A stretch of DNA of 29,004 nucleotides from positions 1 to 29,004 of the IMG/VR virus record IMGVR_UViG_3300025309_000235; one strand, given 5' to 3'. The DNA is from a virus. The notes under the pieces are model-generated. The model searched no databases, was not told where the DNA came from, and saw nothing but the letters and a program-made list of their open reading frames with translations. The translations under genes were made by a program, and so were the position numbers. Below, in pieces: positions 22,329-28,919 of the stretch; positions within the stretch are counted from its first letter, which is position 1; the number at the start of each line of letters is the position of its first letter.

Positions 22329-24189
22329 TTTCTCCGCCCATTGCTTGCGGTTGTGTTCTCCCAGTATTTGGTTGACTTCCACTAGCTTGAAACTCCTGTA
22401 TTTTTTGAGTAACTAAATTTGCTAACATTTGTTTTACCGGTTCTCGTTCTTCTTGAGGAATTTGGTTTAAAATTTCCTGAAGCGGATCCGATTCAAGAAA
22501 ATCTTTCGGGTCTTCAAGTTCAAAAGCCAGACAAACAATATTCCAAATCTTTTCACCGCTGAATTTAACACCTAAAATTTGTTGTAAATCTTTCATAATC
22601 GGGAAAAGTTGAGGTAATTTGTTTTTAAGCTCTAAAATAACACCGGAATTACCGATAGAATACTCATAGTCTTCTGACCGGATTTCTTTTGTTATCATTT
22701 GCCATTCATCAGAGCCGTCTTCATCAAGCTTGACAGGTTCGTTTTCATCCATAAAATGCGCCATATAAAAAGCCATTTTTTGTATTGTAGGGATGATACC
22801 CTGCTCACTTATAAGCCATACCCACATAGCCGTTTTAATATTTTGTCCTGAAAGAATTGTTCCGGCTTCTGTAGCTGTTCTTGTCATTGCTCCGGTATCT
22901 CCGGCAGCGTATTTATTTAATGTTACAGACTCCATTTTCTTTTCAAGGAATTGCATGAAAGGATCAGCTGTTAATGCATCCCTAAATTCCATCTGACGAG
23001 GAGGAGGGGCTTTGCTTAGAGCGTTATTAGCTCCGTATTCAATAACTTTACCGGCGACAATTTTTATTGTGTTATTCACAGCTCCTATAAAGCCGCTTCC
23101 TTTCGGAGTTAACCAAGGAGGGTTTAAGATAAGCTTTAAAGCTTCGTGCATTATTTCAAAGATACTTGAAGCCCTGTTATTAAGCCCTAAGATATTAACT
23201 AAAGGTCCATAACCTCTTTTTGTTTTTGGGTCTTCATAATAATGGCAATATACAAAAGGCTGAATAACCCATGGGTTTTCTTCAAATCTTATAACGTGTT
23301 TACCGCCTGCAATGGCGATAATCATATTTTTATAAAACTTTTTATCAATCTTTATATCGCCCCAGTATTCAAGTATTTGAATCTGATCGCCTGAAACTGC
23401 TTTTTGTTTGTCTTTTTCTGCTTCTGATGTATTTTTGTTTTTTGTATCTGATGTTAAGTTTTCAATTTCTTCTATTGTTTTTTCATTTTTAAGACATTCT
23501 TTGTAAATTTCATTATCAATAATTTCTTGAGATGTAGCCCACGAACGATAAATTTTAGCGCATTTATTTGTATCAAAATCTTTTTTCTTGGATACATCAA
23601 AAACAAAATCTTCCGGTATCACCGGAAGAACTTTAGGACCTTTATATTTAAGAATTTCTTTATTTTGATAACTAAAAGATTTAGAAGGGTTTCCATTATT
23701 GTCAACAATTTCATTCTCTTGTACTTCTCTTGACCAAGTTTTAAACTCTTCCCAAGTAACATAAAGAATAAATTCGCCTTTAACAATCCAATTTTCAAGA
23801 GCTTTAAAATTGGTATTTTGTACCCCTGCTTTTTTATGCGCTTTTAAAAGCGCTGTTTTTTGTATAGCAGCATAATTTTTTTGAGCTTCAGCCATTTGAA
23901 AAGGTAAATTTATAGAGAATGTGCTTGCAGGTACTTTAAAAGCACTATTCCAGTAATGCGCTTTATAAGCGTCTTTTGTTTCAAGTAAATTCGGTAAATA
24001 CTTGTCAAAAGTTTCTACAGAATTAAAATATACCTGCTCTTCGACTTTTTTATTAACTTCAAGTATTTTGTTACGTGCTTCATCCCATTTTTTAAACTTT
24101 TCAGGTATAGCAGCAACTAATTTTGTACTGATTTCATCAGTTAGTTTTATTTTAGGATTAGGCTTTTCTTTTGTTAAAATCATTAGCAT
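22288..24189 (-). CDS. portal protein
   Basis: A protein of about 633 residues encoded directly after the large terminase, as in P22-like phages, matching the usual 600-700-residue P22 portal size. Features include the ENPWVIQPFVYCHYYEDPKT strand, YGPLVNILGLNNRASSIFEI (portal helix), KAPPPRQMEFRDALTADPFM and the TRTATEAGTILSGQ loop characteristic of P22-type portals. The start is taken at ATG 24189 with GGGAG 4 bases upstream (ATG 24183, spacing 10, is an alternative). Either start overlaps the terminase end. It forms the dodecameric DNA channel at one vertex. Confidence 0.85.
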   Translation of the reverse strand: MLMILTKEKPNPKIKLTDEISTKLVAAIPEKFKKWDEARNKILEVNKKVEEQVYFNSVETFDKYLPNLLETKDAYKAHYWNSAFKVPASTFSINLPFQMAEAQKNYAAIQKTALLKAHKKAGVQNTNFKALENWIVKGEFILYVTWEEFKTWSREVQENEIVDNNGNPSKSFSYQNKEILKYKGPKVLPVIPEDFVFDVSKKKDFDTNKCAKIYRSWATSQEIIDNEIYKECLKNEKTIEEIENLTSDTKNKNTSEAEKDKQKAVSGDQIQILEYWGDIKIDKKFYKNMIIAIAGGKHVIRFEENPWVIQPFVYCHYYEDPKTKRGYGPLVNILGLNNRASSIFEIMHEALKLILNPPWLTPKGSGFIGAVNNTIKIVAGKVIEYGANNALSKAPPPRQMEFRDALTADPFMQFLEKKMESVTLNKYAAGDTGAMTRTATEAGTILSGQNIKTAMWVWLISEQGIIPTIQKMAFYMAHFMDENEPVKLDEDGSDEWQMITKEIRSEDYEYSIGNSGVILELKNKLPQLFPIMKDLQQILGVKFSGEKIWNIVCLAFELEDPKDFLESDPLQEILNQIPQEEREPVKQMLANLVTQKIQEFQASGSQPNTGRTQPQAMGGENVEVGTMPRIPRT

Positions 24190-25567
24190 ATTTCTCCCAG
24201 ACGGATTCGGGTTCTTTTTCCGGTGTCTGTTCATCATCTACAGGTAAAATAGGGAAATAATAATCTACAGGGTAACTAGCAGCATCTAGAGGATGTACAA
24301 GAAATTTTAAACTCTTATCATCTTTAATTTTTCTGTGAGCAGGAACATCAATAATTGAAGAACCTGGCTTATATTTAACGTTTTCGCAATTTTCAATAAG
24401 TCTTGGACAATTAGGACTAATAAGTATGCTTATTTCGCCTAAAGCGTTTCTCGTTTTTGCATTCCAGGCAGCAAGCCTGTTTTTAATAGGAGGGTTGAAG
24501 TCTTTTATTTCAAACTCAACGTTTTTATAACCAAATTCTTTAAGTTTGTTAAGCATAATGATGTAATTGGTGTATTCTGAAGCTGTATTCCTGTTGTCAC
24601 CTGATGCATCACCATTTATTATAATAGGTCCTTTGTGGTCAGAATATCGGCTTAAAAATTCTGTTATAGTTTCTTCAGTTGTAGTATTTTCTAGAACAAT
24701 TTCATCAAAAAAATAGATTTTTTCAGCTTCATGGTCAATATGAGCAAGAACCCAGCACATCGGGTCCACGTTAAAATCGCAGCAAATATGAAGAGTTAAA
24801 TCAGAATTGTATTTTAAAGGTCTGACATTGCTATTGCTTGAATATTGCCATTTTCCGCTAGGAAGTTTTGTACAATCGTTAATAAAACCTTTTGTAACAA
24901 GCCCTTTTGTGTAATCCCCAAAGTTCCCCATAACGTTAATATTGAAATATTCAGAGTCATAAGCATTTCTAAGGTTTTCAACAAATCCTTCAGGAAGATG
25001 TATATTTTGAGAAGTCGGGGCAATAATAATTCTGTAATTATGTTTTTTCTTCTGAACAAAAGTTTTATAAATCCAACCTTTAGAAAATTCTGGATTCGTA
25101 TGTCCAAAAATCCTATATCTATCAATATTTTTCTGACGTAAACGACCTAAAAGCATATTAAAAGTTGCTTCAGGAACATCAGACATTTCTTCAATTTCAA
25201 CAAATCCGAGATTTAGAGATTTTAGCTTGGTTGGTTCTTCAAAATGCCGGAAAAGTATTTCAGAGCCGTTTTTAAACTTTAATTTTGCATCACCCTTGTA
25301 ATACTTATATTCTCTACCCTCTTTATAGCCAAGAGCGTCTAAATGTTCAAAATAACTGACAAGTGTTGTATCTCTGACAAGCTTAAAAGTCTGCGCTCCC
25401 ACAAGCCCTCTTATGCCTGGAATATTCAAACATAATAAAATACCCAAAAGGGAACCACTCCAAGTTTTACCGCTTCCATAACCGCCTTGATATAAAGCTA
25501 CATCAAGATTATAATTATGGGGTATCTCAAGAAATTCCCTTTGGGCTTCTAATAATTCATACTCCAT
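24158..25567 (-). CDS. terminase large subunit (TerL)
   Basis: A 469-residue packaging ATPase/nuclease. Walker A is GGYGSGKT (residues 28-35) and Walker B is LGFVEIEE (121-128), with the coupling GHTNP motif near 156-160. The RNase H-like nuclease domain has CCDFNVDP (D265), INGDASGD (D321) and HPLDAASY late in the protein as its acidic triad. It cleaves concatemeric DNA and pumps it through the portal. The C terminus overlaps the portal gene start, and its start shares one base with the stop of the upstream gene. Confidence 0.95.
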   Translation of the reverse strand: MEYELLEAQREFLEIPHNYNLDVALYQGGYGSGKTWSGSLLGILLCLNIPGIRGLVGAQTFKLVRDTTLVSYFEHLDALGYKEGREYKYYKGDAKLKFKNGSEILFRHFEEPTKLKSLNLGFVEIEEMSDVPEATFNMLLGRLRQKNIDRYRIFGHTNPEFSKGWIYKTFVQKKKHNYRIIIAPTSQNIHLPEGFVENLRNAYDSEYFNINVMGNFGDYTKGLVTKGFINDCTKLPSGKWQYSSNSNVRPLKYNSDLTLHICCDFNVDPMCWVLAHIDHEAEKIYFFDEIVLENTTTEETITEFLSRYSDHKGPIIINGDASGDNRNTASEYTNYIIMLNKLKEFGYKNVEFEIKDFNPPIKNRLAAWNAKTRNALGEISILISPNCPRLIENCENVKYKPGSSIIDVPAHRKIKDDKSLKFLVHPLDAASYPVDYYFPILPVDDEQTPEKEPESVWEKYANDFNKRKA

Positions 25568-25797
25568 TAGGATTTCTTAAAAAAGCCTGTTCTATTCAGT
25601 ATATAAACAATTCCGTCAATAATCATACTGAATACTTGTTTTTCAATACCGTCACCAAATGGAGTATTAACCAGTTTTGCAGCTATATCAAGGACAAATT
25701 CTTTTTTGTTCTCAATTTCACCGCTTTGTTTTTTTTGTTCTGCATCAAGAACAGCGTCAACAATTTCAGGAAGAATATTTTTAAATTTTTCTAACAT
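25567..25797 (-). CDS. small lysis-cassette protein, holin (LLH)-like without membrane span
   Basis: A 76-residue amphipathic helical protein. The stretch IENKKEFVLDIAAKLVN through MIIDGIVYILNRTG resembles the soluble region of LLH-type phage holins. No N-terminal membrane helix is seen, so it may be a truncated holin or a partner. It lies between the endolysin and TerL genes, starts 3 bases after the amidase stop and shares one base with TerL. A lysis role is by position and weak similarity. Confidence 0.45.
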   Translation of the reverse strand: MLEKFKNILPEIVDAVLDAEQKKQSGEIENKKEFVLDIAAKLVNTPFGDGIEKQVFSMIIDGIVYILNRTGFFKKS

Positions 25798-25800
25798 AGT

Positions 25801-26310
25801 CTAACCTCTTTTTTCTTGTAATTTTTTAATATACCAATTAGTTTTAGCTCTTATAAAATCGCCCACTTCATCAGGTTTAATAGTTGGATAAGCAGGCAAG
25901 AAAGAAATATCAATCTTTCCGGCACTTGAAGTATCAGGATGTAAGTCGCCAAACTCTTTATGAGTCATTAAATTATCAAGAGTAGCTTCGTTCCAACCTT
26001 CATCTAAAAGCATTTTTGCGTTAAGAGCAAAGAGTTTTTCTATTTGGATTTTTGAAAGTTTTCTATTGCCTTGCTTTTTAGCAGAAACAAAACCTTTCAT
26101 CCCACATACAGCAATGCCTATTCTGTTTGTGTTACCGCCTCCGCAATGCGCTGCATATTCTCCATCTTTACAATTATCGTTAGCTTTTACAGAAAAAACA
26201 CCGGGTATTACTCTGCCGCCAACATCAATTAAAAAATGGTAATGAAATAAGTCATCAGCGCAAGGGGTGAAGTTTCCGGCTGTCCAATGATTAATAATGC
26301 GTCTTTTCAT
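25801..26310 (-). CDS. endolysin: N-acetylmuramoyl-L-alanine amidase (Amidase_2)
   Basis: A 169-residue cell-wall amidase. Zinc ligand candidates are H8 (NHWTAG), H117 (THKEFG) and D134 (GKID), with K132 in the catalytic-lysine position and the family motif YHFLIDVGGRV near 24-34. AAHCGGGNTNRIGIAVCG (residues 53-70) is the typical core. It cuts the bond between MurNAc and L-Ala of peptidoglycan. There is no signal peptide, so export would need a holin; the adjacent 25567 and 26623 genes are candidates. Confidence 0.88.
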   Translation of the reverse strand: MKRRIINHWTAGNFTPCADDLFHYHFLIDVGGRVIPGVFSVKANDNCKDGEYAAHCGGGNTNRIGIAVCGMKGFVSAKKQGNRKLSKIQIEKLFALNAKMLLDEGWNEATLDNLMTHKEFGDLHPDTSSAGKIDISFLPAYPTIKPDEVGDFIRAKTNWYIKKLQEKRG

Positions 26311-26322
26311 TCATAAAATCTC

Positions 26323-26622
26323 TTATGTTTCTAATGCCATTAATCTGGTTGCAAGTTCTTCCATGATGCTTGTTGCCGAGCCACTTGCGACTATGCCATC
26401 TATCTGTAAAGTTGTTAATTTGTTAATTTCTGCTATATTAGTGTGAACATCCTTAAGGTCTTGATTTGTTACTGTTGCATCATCAAGAATATTGATTTCT
26501 TCTGCTGATGCAGTAACACCGACAACACCTAAAGCACTTGCTATAGCTGCATTAACTCTATCAACTAATTTTTTAAAAGAGCCTGGCGCACCATCTAATA
26601 AACCTTCACTTGAAATTGTCAT
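26323..26622 (-). CDS. small fibre-like/head-fibre protein
   Basis: A 99-residue protein with helical N terminus (FKKLVDRVNAAIASALG) and the phrase GVTASAEEINILDDATVTNQ, which closely resembles the repeat in phage fibre proteins ('ASAAEINILDG'). Its ATG directly follows the stop of 26623-26826 (TAAATG), with the ribosome binding site inside that gene's end. It probably belongs to a fibre or whisker. Lying far from the other fibre genes, it may have been moved here or act on the head. Confidence 0.55.
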   Translation of the reverse strand: MTISSEGLLDGAPGSFKKLVDRVNAAIASALGVVGVTASAEEINILDDATVTNQDLKDVHTNIAEINKLTTLQIDGIVASGSATSIMEELATRLMALET

Positions 26623-26826
26623 TTAATTTTCTCCTTTTTTGTAAAATAAATTATTTAAACTTTTAACTAAAGCTGTATTATCAGGCTTATCTTTCTTTAT
26701 TTTTCTTGTTATTAATGTAAAATCTTTAATTTCATTGTTATGAATAAAAATTTGTACAATTCCAAAAAAGAAAATTGTCGGCATAATAGCCGACAAGAAA
26801 GCAAATACAGTTTTAAATTTCTTCAT
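26623..26826 (-). CDS. small single-span membrane protein, holin candidate
   Basis: A 67-residue protein with one hydrophobic segment (FAFLSAIMPTIFFFGIVQIF, residues about 8-27) and a basic C-terminal tail. Size, one span and position upstream of the amidase make a holin or pinholin plausible. The coding sequence contains a terminator-like hairpin (26764-26796) near codons 10-17. Confidence 0.5.
   Translation of the reverse strand: MKKFKTVFAFLSAIMPTIFFFGIVQIFIHNNEIKDFTLITRKIKKDKPDNTALVKSLNNLFYKKGEN
26764..26796 (-). terminator. intragenic terminator-like hairpin
   Basis: A perfect 8-base-pair stem TTGTCGGC/GCCGACAA (26775-26782 with 26789-26796) is followed on the minus strand by TTTTCTTTTTT. 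It lies inside the 26623-26826 coding sequence, encoding part of its membrane segment. It could attenuate late transcription, or arise from codons for Phe-rich sequence. Confidence 0.4.
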
Positions 26827-26828
26827 AT

Positions 26829-26966
26829 TTAAGCCTCTATGTTTAATTTGCCTTTATACTTTATTACAGGCTGATATTGTAAGCTTTTATTTTCTTTTCT
26901 TCTATCAGGAAGAATATTTTTAATTGGTGGTACTGGATAAAGTTTTAAATTATTTAATATTTGCAT
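26829..26966 (-). CDS. small hypothetical protein (45 aa)
   Basis: A 45-residue basic protein (MQILNNLKLYPVPPIKNILP at the start, ending LNIEA). It begins 5 bases after the stop of the 26971-27195 gene, whose last codons carry AAGGA as ribosome binding site, and ends 3 bases before the next ATG. The close packing and matching codon use support it being real. Function unknown. Confidence 0.6.
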   Translation of the reverse strand: MQILNNLKLYPVPPIKNILPDRRKENKSLQYQPVIKYKGKLNIEA

Positions 26967-26970
26967 TTAA

Positions 26971-27195
26971 TTATTGTTCCTTTGTTAGTTCATCAGGGTT
27001 GCTTGGCAGTTTTTTTAATACTTCAACAGCTTCAGGATGTAAATGATAAGCCCATTTATTCCCATTCACTAAAACATAACAATGGTCATCAACTATAAAA
27101 TGACTAAAACCATTATTAAAAGATGCAACTGCTGTATCTGTATAAGTTGAACCGTTTTCGCGTTCAATGGTTATTTCTTGTTTTTTAAATTCCAT
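26971..27195 (-). CDS. hypothetical protein
   Basis: A 74-residue, mostly beta protein of unknown function (EITIERENGSTYTDTAVASF, HFIVDDHCYVLVNGNKWAYH). GAGG lies before the ATG. It overlaps the preceding coat-mimic ORF by 25 bases. No membrane span or catalytic motif is seen. Confidence 0.55.
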   Translation of the reverse strand: MEFKKQEITIERENGSTYTDTAVASFNNGFSHFIVDDHCYVLVNGNKWAYHLHPEAVEVLKKLPSNPDELTKEQ

Positions 27196-27311
27196 GTTAA
27201 AACCTCATTATTTTTATTAGAAATATTGGAATCTGGCTTATATATAAATAAAAATTCTTTTAGCTTGTTTTTCCACGATTCTAAAATAAAATTGCTTAAA
27301 TCTTGTGTCAT
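27171..27311 (-). CDS. 46-residue ORF with coat-protein N-terminal sequence
   Basis: A short ORF whose first 17 residues (MTQDLSNFILESWKNKL) match the start of the major capsid protein at 20687 (MAQDLSNFISEVWSQKL) at 12 positions without gaps. The similarity is also visible at DNA level, then ends. The remainder is unrelated and runs 25 bases into the next gene. The ribosome binding site is weak. It may be a duplicated fragment of the coat gene, or a peptide that binds the scaffold or portal in place of the coat arm. Confidence 0.45.
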   Translation of the reverse strand: MTQDLSNFILESWKNKLKEFLFIYKPDSNISNKNNEVLTWNLKNKK

Positions 27312-27319
27312 TACAGAAC

Positions 27320-27604
27320 TTAACAATCTATAGCATTGGAAAACTCAGGCAAAGTTTTAATTTTGCTATAAGCATCTTGAACGATATTAGAATCAACTGA
27401 AAAAATAAAGTCATCACCGTTAAAATTAAAAAATCTTGATTCTATGGGTTGACAGCCTGTATCTCTTGCTTCTTTTGAATAATAACCGAACATTGTTACA
27501 CCGGATCCGCGCGTATGCCAATCAATATTTGTTTCCACTATTTTCCAATAACCTGCATCTGCTTGTATTCCATAAGGTGTATTAAATTCTTTTTGTAATG
27601 CCAT
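27320..27604 (-). CDS. hypothetical phage protein
   Basis: A 94-residue protein starting at ATG 27604 (MALQKEFNTPYGIQADAGYW) with GGAG 6 bases upstream; an in-frame GTG at 27616 would overlap the Shine-Dalgarno and is less likely. The pattern 'YGI.A.YWKIVETNIDW' occurs in small phage proteins of unknown role. It is mixed alpha/beta with no membrane span. It lies between the TerS-like gene and the coat-mimic ORF. Confidence 0.6.
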   Translation of the reverse strand: MALQKEFNTPYGIQADAGYWKIVETNIDWHTRGSGVTMFGYYSKEARDTGCQPIESRFFNFNGDDFIFSVDSNIVQDAYSKIKTLPEFSNAIDC

Positions 27605-27623
27605 TTTATTCTCCACAAATTAT

Positions 27624-28022
27624 TTATAAAAATTTCTTTTTATCTAAGTTACTGATAATTAACGGTTTTTTGATTTCTTCATCAGGGCTTTCAAAGTCGC
27701 TATTACTTAATACTCTTCTTTCTTCAGGTGTACATATAAGCTTATACAATGCTATTTGCACTGTAGGATTATTGCTGTCGTACCATTTAGCCCGTAATCC
27801 CTGTTTTCTGAAAACTTTAATGTCTTCAATTGTTTGTTTTATTTCAGGATTTTCATGAAGTTTATATTTATAAAAAGTTTGCCTTGAAAAAGGCAAGAAA
27901 CTAACAAGTTCAGTTATAAATAAAACGCTGAATTTCTTTGCAGTTTCAATACATTGGTCAACTAACTCGTCATATTCAGTTTTAACAACAATTTCTTGTA
28001 CTGGTTTATCTTCGTTTTGCAC
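27624..28022 (-). CDS. terminase small subunit-like DNA-binding protein
   Basis: A 132-residue protein with a helical DNA-binding region (FITELVSFLPFSRQTFYKYK) and the characteristic LRAKWYDSNNPTVQIALYKL stretch seen in TerS-like phage proteins, followed by EERRVLS. TerS recognises packaging sites and recruits TerL, which here lies about 2 kb downstream. The start is GTG at 28022, with AGG 9 bases upstream; no in-frame ATG is available nearby. Confidence 0.65.
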   Translation of the reverse strand: MQNEDKPVQEIVVKTEYDELVDQCIETAKKFSVLFITELVSFLPFSRQTFYKYKLHENPEIKQTIEDIKVFRKQGLRAKWYDSNNPTVQIALYKLICTPEERRVLSNSDFESPDEEIKKPLIISNLDKKKFL

Positions 28023-28070
28023 ATTTTAAAACCTGACTTTTAATACTTATATTCAAAATTTTGATTAATC

Positions 28071-28110
28071 AAATAAAAAGCTAATACTCTGAAATAATCT
28101 TTGTATTAGC
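28071..28110 (-). terminator. terminator between the zinc-ribbon gene and TerS-like gene
   Basis: A perfect GCTAATAC/GTATTAGC stem (28080-28087 with 28103-28110) is followed on the minus strand by TTTTTATTT. It lies 30 bases after the 28140-28568 stop. A possible promoter for the next genes follows (TTGATT, 15-base spacer, TATAAG, around 28050-28072). Confidence 0.75.
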
Positions 28111-28139
28111 AAAATAAAAAGGGAGGGTCTTTGAGGGTA

Positions 28140-28568
28140 TTAACATCCCACTTGTGTGGGTAAATTATTCATAAAATGTTTAAGACTTTTGTCTTCAAAT
28201 AATCCGAGTTTTAATGTTGATAAATTAGCAAAGCATTTTTGCTTTTGTCCGTAAACATTGCAATAAAGAAAAAATCTGCTGCTTTTACTTCCTTCAGTTG
28301 CTACTTTAGGAAGTTTTTTAAATTTGTCTATTGCATGTAATAAATATTTGTTTATTCTTGAGTCTTTAACCTTCCCATACTTAAGATACTTTCCTTCAAG
28401 GGTTAAAGCTCTTTTTTCTGCCTTCTTCCCCCCACAGCCTTTACATTTTTCAATTACAAGAATGAAAAAACGATATATTGATAAATCTTTTACTTCTGAA
28501 GGAATACGAACTTCGTAAACATCAGCATCTTGAACAGTTAAACATCTATTACACTCAATTTTTGACAA
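28140..28568 (-). CDS. zinc-ribbon protein, first gene of the late region
   Basis: A 142-residue protein with two CxxC pairs (CNRC at residues 5-8 and KCKGCGGKK near 41-49), suggesting a four-Cys zinc ribbon. The rest is basic (KKLPKVATEGSKSSRFFLYC). It starts at TTG 28568 with AAGGGGG 6 bases upstream. It is the first gene downstream of the putative late promoter but is followed by a strong terminator, so it may be made early in late expression or act on termination. Function unknown. Confidence 0.6.
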   Translation of the reverse strand: MSKIECNRCLTVQDADVYEVRIPSEVKDLSIYRFFILVIEKCKGCGGKKAEKRALTLEGKYLKYGKVKDSRINKYLLHAIDKFKKLPKVATEGSKSSRFFLYCNVYGQKQKCFANLSTLKLGLFEDKSLKHFMNNLPTQVGC

Positions 28569-28686
28569 TCCTATCCCCCTTCTTGTGAATGAAGCTCGCA
28601 GCGGAAGTTTTGAAACTCTGGCGTTAAAGTCTTTTCCTCACGCTTCATCTGGAAGTAGAATCCAGTCAATTAAATTAATGAAGCTA
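28569..28686 (-). promoter_or_regulatory. structured leader of the late operon
   Basis: From the inferred start near 28686 the minus-strand RNA can form a CTGGA/TCCAG hairpin (28661-28665 with 28649-28653) and a long stem ATGAAGC/GCTTCAT (28642-28648 with 28589-28595) enclosing smaller stems. No riboswitch family is recognised. Confidence 0.4.
28571..28648 (-). CDS. possible 25-residue leader peptide
   Basis: An ATG at 28648 opens a 25-residue frame (MKREEKTLTPEFQNFRCELH...) that ends 3 bases before the TTG start of the zinc-ribbon gene. No ribosome binding site is seen, so expression is doubtful; if translated it would cover the leader hairpins. Confidence 0.2.
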   Translation of the reverse strand: MKREEKTLTPEFQNFRCELHSQEGG

Positions 28687-28692
28687 TTTTTT

Positions 28693-28739
28693 ATTATAAT
28701 TGCCCAACTAACTAATTTTAACTGTATATATATACAGTT
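28693..28739 (-). promoter_or_regulatory. late promoter with lux-box/LexA-like palindrome
   Basis: A perfect -10 TATAAT lies on the minus strand at 28698-28693, with only a weak -35 (TTAAAA region). Immediately upstream is the perfect 20-base palindrome AACTGTATATATATACAGTT (28720-28739), whose centre is about 43.5 bases before the expected start. Its core CTGTA-N6-TACAG has lux-box spacing and equals the enterobacterial LexA core. A weak -35 with an adjacent palindrome at this distance suggests an activator site (class II), perhaps for the phage GerE proteins. Confidence 0.6.
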
Positions 28740-28752
28740 TTTTAAAAAAATC

Positions 28753-28771
28753 TTGTGACCGATTTGTGACC
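28753..28771. repeat. TTGTGACC direct repeats
   Basis: Two identical TTGTGACC copies (28753-28760 and 28764-28771) are spaced by 11 bases, one helical turn. They lie between the palindrome and the half tRNA. They could be integrase arm sites or an activator site. Confidence 0.5.
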
Positions 28772-28875
28772 AAAATTGTTATTTTTGATTAGTTTTAATT
28801 ATTTTTAGCAATTATCTAAAACATTGTCATTGTTAATAAAATTAGTAATTATTAAAAATAATTAAAAGCGTTTTA
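28772..28875. other. AT-rich stretch between direct repeats and half tRNA
   Basis: AT-rich sequence with no gene seen on either strand. It is the expected position of integration-host-factor or integrase sites, but I recognise no specific one. Confidence 0.3.
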
Positions 28876-28877
28876 TT

Positions 28878-28919
28878 ACCTTAGGAGGGTGACGTTCTAT
28901 CCTGCTGAACTACGTGGAC
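28878..28919 (-). tRNA. 5' half of tRNA-Arg(CCU), probable att junction
   Basis: On the minus strand from 28919 a tRNA 5' half is clear: acceptor GTCCACG, TA, D-arm GTTC/GAAC with loop AGCAGGATA, G26, anticodon stem TCACC and loop CTCCTAA with anticodon CCT (28885-28883), then GGT. After that the sequence departs from tRNA: the expected stem GGTGA reads GGTAA, and no T-arm or acceptor 3' strand follows in the next several hundred bases. tRNA-Arg(CCU) is a common integration target. This is best read as a prophage attachment-site junction; it could also be the attP of a free phage genome. Confidence 0.75.

Noticed and set aside
23012-23212. Plus-strand ORF in the portal gene
   Set aside because: Antisense to a recognised portal protein.
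24814-25125. 103-codon minus-strand ORF inside TerL
   Set aside because: Alternative frame of TerL, Leu/Ile-rich low-complexity translation.
28720-28739. Reading the palindrome simply as a LexA box
   Set aside because: Kept as an alternative only: host LexA specificity is unknown, no umuD/lexA-type gene is nearby and the spacing to the promoter suits an activator better than a repressor.
28580-28919. Group I intron in tRNA-Arg(CCU)
   Set aside because: I looked for a 3' tRNA half (T-arm and acceptor strand) downstream on the minus strand and found none, so an intron is not supported within the window.
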